This document shows, one piece after another, positions 61,151 through 64,000 of a stretch of 64,000 nucleotides of DNA. Both the position numbers and the translations under genes were made by a program. Origin of the DNA: Typha latifolia (lineage: Eukaryota; Streptophyta; Magnoliopsida; Poales; Typhaceae); NCBI GenBank assembly GCA_019914945.1, contig CM034105.1, positions 6,076,001 through 6,140,000 on the forward strand, read 5' to 3'. Under the pieces are notes generated by a model. It was not told the origin of the DNA, ran no database searches, and was given only the letters and a program-made list of their open reading frames with translations. How positions within the stretch are numbered: position 1 is the first letter of the stretch; the number at the start of each line of letters is the position of its first letter.

Positions 61151-61868
61151 AGATTAAGCTCAGTTTCATACCAGAAAATGTAGCTTGGAGCACCAACTAA
61201 AAGTTGCAAATCGAATTACTACCTTTGCTTTGTTTATTTCACTTTGTTGGCATTTTATTGTGAACGGAAGTTCATTAGCAAAGGACTAATTCCAGCCTGC
61301 ACTATTCCATACAAGTATTTCAATGATAAACAAATTGCCAAACACCTACCCGAGACCAATTTTGTATGCATGAAATAAGAGAAACCAGTGGGGCTGGCTT
61401 TAGCAATTTGCGTAACTAAAAGTCAGAAATGCTTCACAAAAAATGTCCACCAGTCGTTACTTCTACAGAACTAATGACATGAGCAAAATAATCAATTTAT
61501 ACTTTTCAAACGACCCTAATCCTCAGCAAAGCAAAACCTTTTAGCAACTTTCTCCGGTGAAAGAAACCTATGCTTCAAACGACCAGAAGAATAGTCTAAC
61601 TGCGAAGAGGTCAGCCAGCCAGTTAATGTGGTTTGAAACCGGGAATCTCCTAAAGAATCTGCTAACATCTGAGAATGGAAAAATCCAGGATTTTGGAACT
61701 CACACAGGCATAATGTAAAGGTGCCCCCATATTTTCTCACGTTATTCTTCTACTTTATGACTCCTCATTTCTTATTATATGAAGCAGGAAGACTTTCTTG
61801 GCTCAATCATCACAATATAATGATATGTTGGTGAAATATAATTGTGAATTATTCCCTTGTAGCTTGTT
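61151..61868. other. 3' flank of the methyltransferase gene
   Basis: The kilobase before the stop at 61869 (minus strand) should include the methyltransferase 3' UTR. No poly(A) signal stands out, and the 74-codon minus-strand frame at 61740-61516 has no family features. Confidence 0.35.
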
Positions 61869-64000
61869 TTAGCTTGCGGCGATTGAATTGTCCACAATAA
61901 GAAGCTTCTCAGGACTGAAAGGCCCCTCTTCGCTATTAACGATTCGGCTTTGCCATCTTAGTTGATCTGCAGCTCTCTTTACTTTCAGTACAATATCAAC
62001 ATGGTCTCGGACTATCACAGCCCCATCAGGACGAAGGATCCGATCCATTTCAAGCAAGATATCAAGAATGTCGCACCTGCAGATGAAATGACAACACAAT
62101 GATGAAGAGTATTGCGTTTTTTCTTTCCCACTGTAGAAAATTGAGATCATAAATTGGGTCACATACACAACGAACTGCTACTGACACAAGCTAGAATATA
62201 ACTTCAATTTTTCAGCTGGACAAATATTGAACACACTAGAAGTTTAGAATGATACAGAACTTTCACTCTTAGAATGTCATGTTCTAGTCTGTTTAATGGC
62301 AGAAACTAAAATTCCATAATTATTTTTAAGTGGCTTCACTTTGGTTGATTCTGTGTGTAAGCTCTCTTGTTAGTTCCATCAGTCAATCTGCCAGAGCTAG
62401 TAAACTTTCTGAATGGCTAGCAGTTTCTCTTGCCAACCCTTATAAACATCTTATGTTATTGTCATATGTGTATATCTTGCTTCCCCAATGGATGTGCACT
62501 ATTAAATGAAGTACTGAACCACTTACTTAATTATCTCACCATGTGATATGGAAAATGGGTTATTTGCATGATCTATGATACATGTTAGCCACCACAGTAC
62601 CATGGGATAATGGGAGTGAAGTCTCCCGCGCCAGATCCAGCGCTGAGAAACCCAGGGCAAGTTAGAAGTTAGGCCCCTGACTTGAAATTATGAGTATCTA
62701 GGTCCCTTGACCCAAGCCACATCACATACCCACTGCCTACACTAGTATGGACCAAAAACTACATAGAAAGATATCAACTAATAAATTTCAAGTCGTCTGT
62801 CCTTAAGAGGCTAATTCTGCTGTCTGATGGTGAAATTTGCCAATTGCATACAATACCACCCAAAAAGACTAGCAACTTTAGGCAGTGCATCACAAACTGA
62901 ATCAGTTGCAATAACAGGTATCAACTTCAATAAAGAGAATCTGCTCAAATATTATGTAATGGCACAAATCCACATGTAAATAAAGTATCAAATTTTGTAA
63001 ATTAATTAGCTAATGCTTCTCTCTTCTATCATTTTGATCTGCATCACCAACACATAAAAATACTAGATAATGAGAACTATTGATTTAAGATTTTAAGGAG
63101 TAAAAAACTTACTTGTCCATATACAAGCTGAATATTCCATTAGCATGTATGAAATCATATGTACGTGGGTAAGTAGAGAAAGCTTCACACCTGCAATTAC
63201 GAGTAAAAAAATTCAGCAAATTATAGTCCCTTAAAAATTTAAGCTGATGGCAGTAGTGGAGTTTACAACAAAAAAATTGATAATGATATCATGAAGACAA
63301 CTTTGTAAGTTTATTTGAAAATTTTGAAACATCCAAGACATCATGCAACTGAAAATAAGACAGAAACTACAATTCTATAATGATTCTTAGTATTTTTCCT
63401 CTCTTTTTTATATTTTTTTGAATGCTCTCTATGAGAGTGCAAAACAACATAGATCTGTTTCTGAGGAGTCCAAAGATACTAATATAAGGATGTGTATGAC
63501 TTAATCTATAAGTGGAAAAGGAACAAGGAGATGCTTCTATCATCACAAATCTCATGAAACATGAATCTTTTTTGGGAAAGTCTCTTCTAAGATATTAGGG
63601 AACTGCAATAAAAGGTCCTATATGTGCAGCAGAAGCTATGATATATTTTTTGAATAGTCATAAAAAGAAAATTGTTTGCTAGAAAAAGTTAATACCAGTC
63701 CATGTATGTTCCAATGAGTCCACGTTCATAAATAATGCCTAGTGTATTGTTTGTTCCGACTGCAGGAACTACATTCATAACCCAAACAGGATATTTGGAT
63801 AGGGCAGCAGCGAAACCTCCCAAACCAGCATTCATGTCCATAATATTTCTGTATTTACCCTCTGAAAGAGCAGTGAGATATCCACCATAGCGAGATATGA
63901 TCTTGCTCCAAACTACACTATCATGATTGTAATCATTAACAGTTATCCCCTCTATGCTTCTTCTGGTTATCCTTGGTGGCACTGCATTTAATCTTCTAGG
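61869..64000 (-). CDS. PMT-family methyltransferase, C-terminal part
   Basis: This is the 3' end of a plant 'probable methyltransferase PMT' gene (DUF248; Golgi type II membrane proteins thought to methylate pectin or other wall polysaccharides). Exons on the minus strand are beyond the window to 63696, then 63190-63113, then 62076-61869 (stop TAA). Phases close at both junctions. The first visible exon holds the SAM-binding block [17 protein letters not shown] followed by VWVMNVVP and [13 protein letters not shown]. The second holds [19 protein letters not shown]. The third holds [18 protein letters not shown] and QLRWQ, then [17 protein letters not shown]. The protein ends about 20 residues after that conserved block starts, as usual. 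The N-terminal membrane anchor and first half of the domain lie outside. The exact PMT subgroup and acceptor are not resolved. Confidence 0.92.

Noticed and set aside
1..64000. A new defence system, gene cluster or non-coding RNA locus
   Set aside because: The three genes belong to known plant families with unrelated jobs, and the rest is transposon-derived or featureless. I found no tRNA or other RNA gene apart from the broken 18S fragments.

Overview
The window is nuclear DNA of a flowering plant, probably a monocot. That lineage call is an inference from how the kinase and transporter proteins read compared with homologues I remember. It is AT-rich, with a few real genes split into many short exons and long stretches of nested, decayed transposable elements. 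I see no operons, bacterial genes, CRISPR arrays or intact viral genes.

Three protein genes are supported by exon-by-exon reading with phases that close. (1) A plus-strand nucleotide-sugar transporter of the plant CMP-sialic-acid-transporter-like family, 14 coding exons from 12843 to 25354, 399 residues, including one GC-AG intron. (2) A minus-strand PTI1-like Ser/Thr protein kinase, 7 coding exons from 55581 down to 30793, 370 residues, with a non-coding first exon near 56471-56700 and a 14.9-kb intron stuffed with transposons. (3) The 3' end of a minus-strand PMT-family SAM-dependent methyltransferase, from the right window edge down to 61869. They act in different processes (Golgi transport, signalling, wall polysaccharide methylation) and are simply neighbours.

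Layout: 1-2681, part of a gypsy-like LTR. 2682-6655, tandem repeat and a decayed L1-type LINE whose ORF1 was hit by a complete 4.35-kb hAT transposon (6656-11009). 11018-12842, LINE remnant, then promoter and 5' leader of the transporter. 12843-25354, transporter, with hAT-type elements and one solo-LTR-like unit in its introns. 25355-30792, 3' UTR and intergenic DNA with one MITE. 30793-56700, kinase gene. Its largest intron (31172-46079) holds a hAT-like element, an LTR with a fourfold primer-binding-site repeat, rearranged 18S rRNA fragments, and a deep nest of LTRs, a pol-less gypsy element and MITEs. Its other introns hold a 2.3-kb solo LTR and two MITEs. 56755-61868, intergenic AT-rich DNA with LTR-like remnants. 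61869-64000, methyltransferase.

The most unusual observations are a solo-LTR-like family that keeps its tRNA primer-binding motif inside the target-site duplications (one copy in one element, four 20-bp copies in another), short near-perfect hairpins at the start of unrelated LTRs, rearranged 18S rDNA inside an intron, and two hAT MITE families with readable 8-bp target duplications. I found no convincing new multi-gene biological system.
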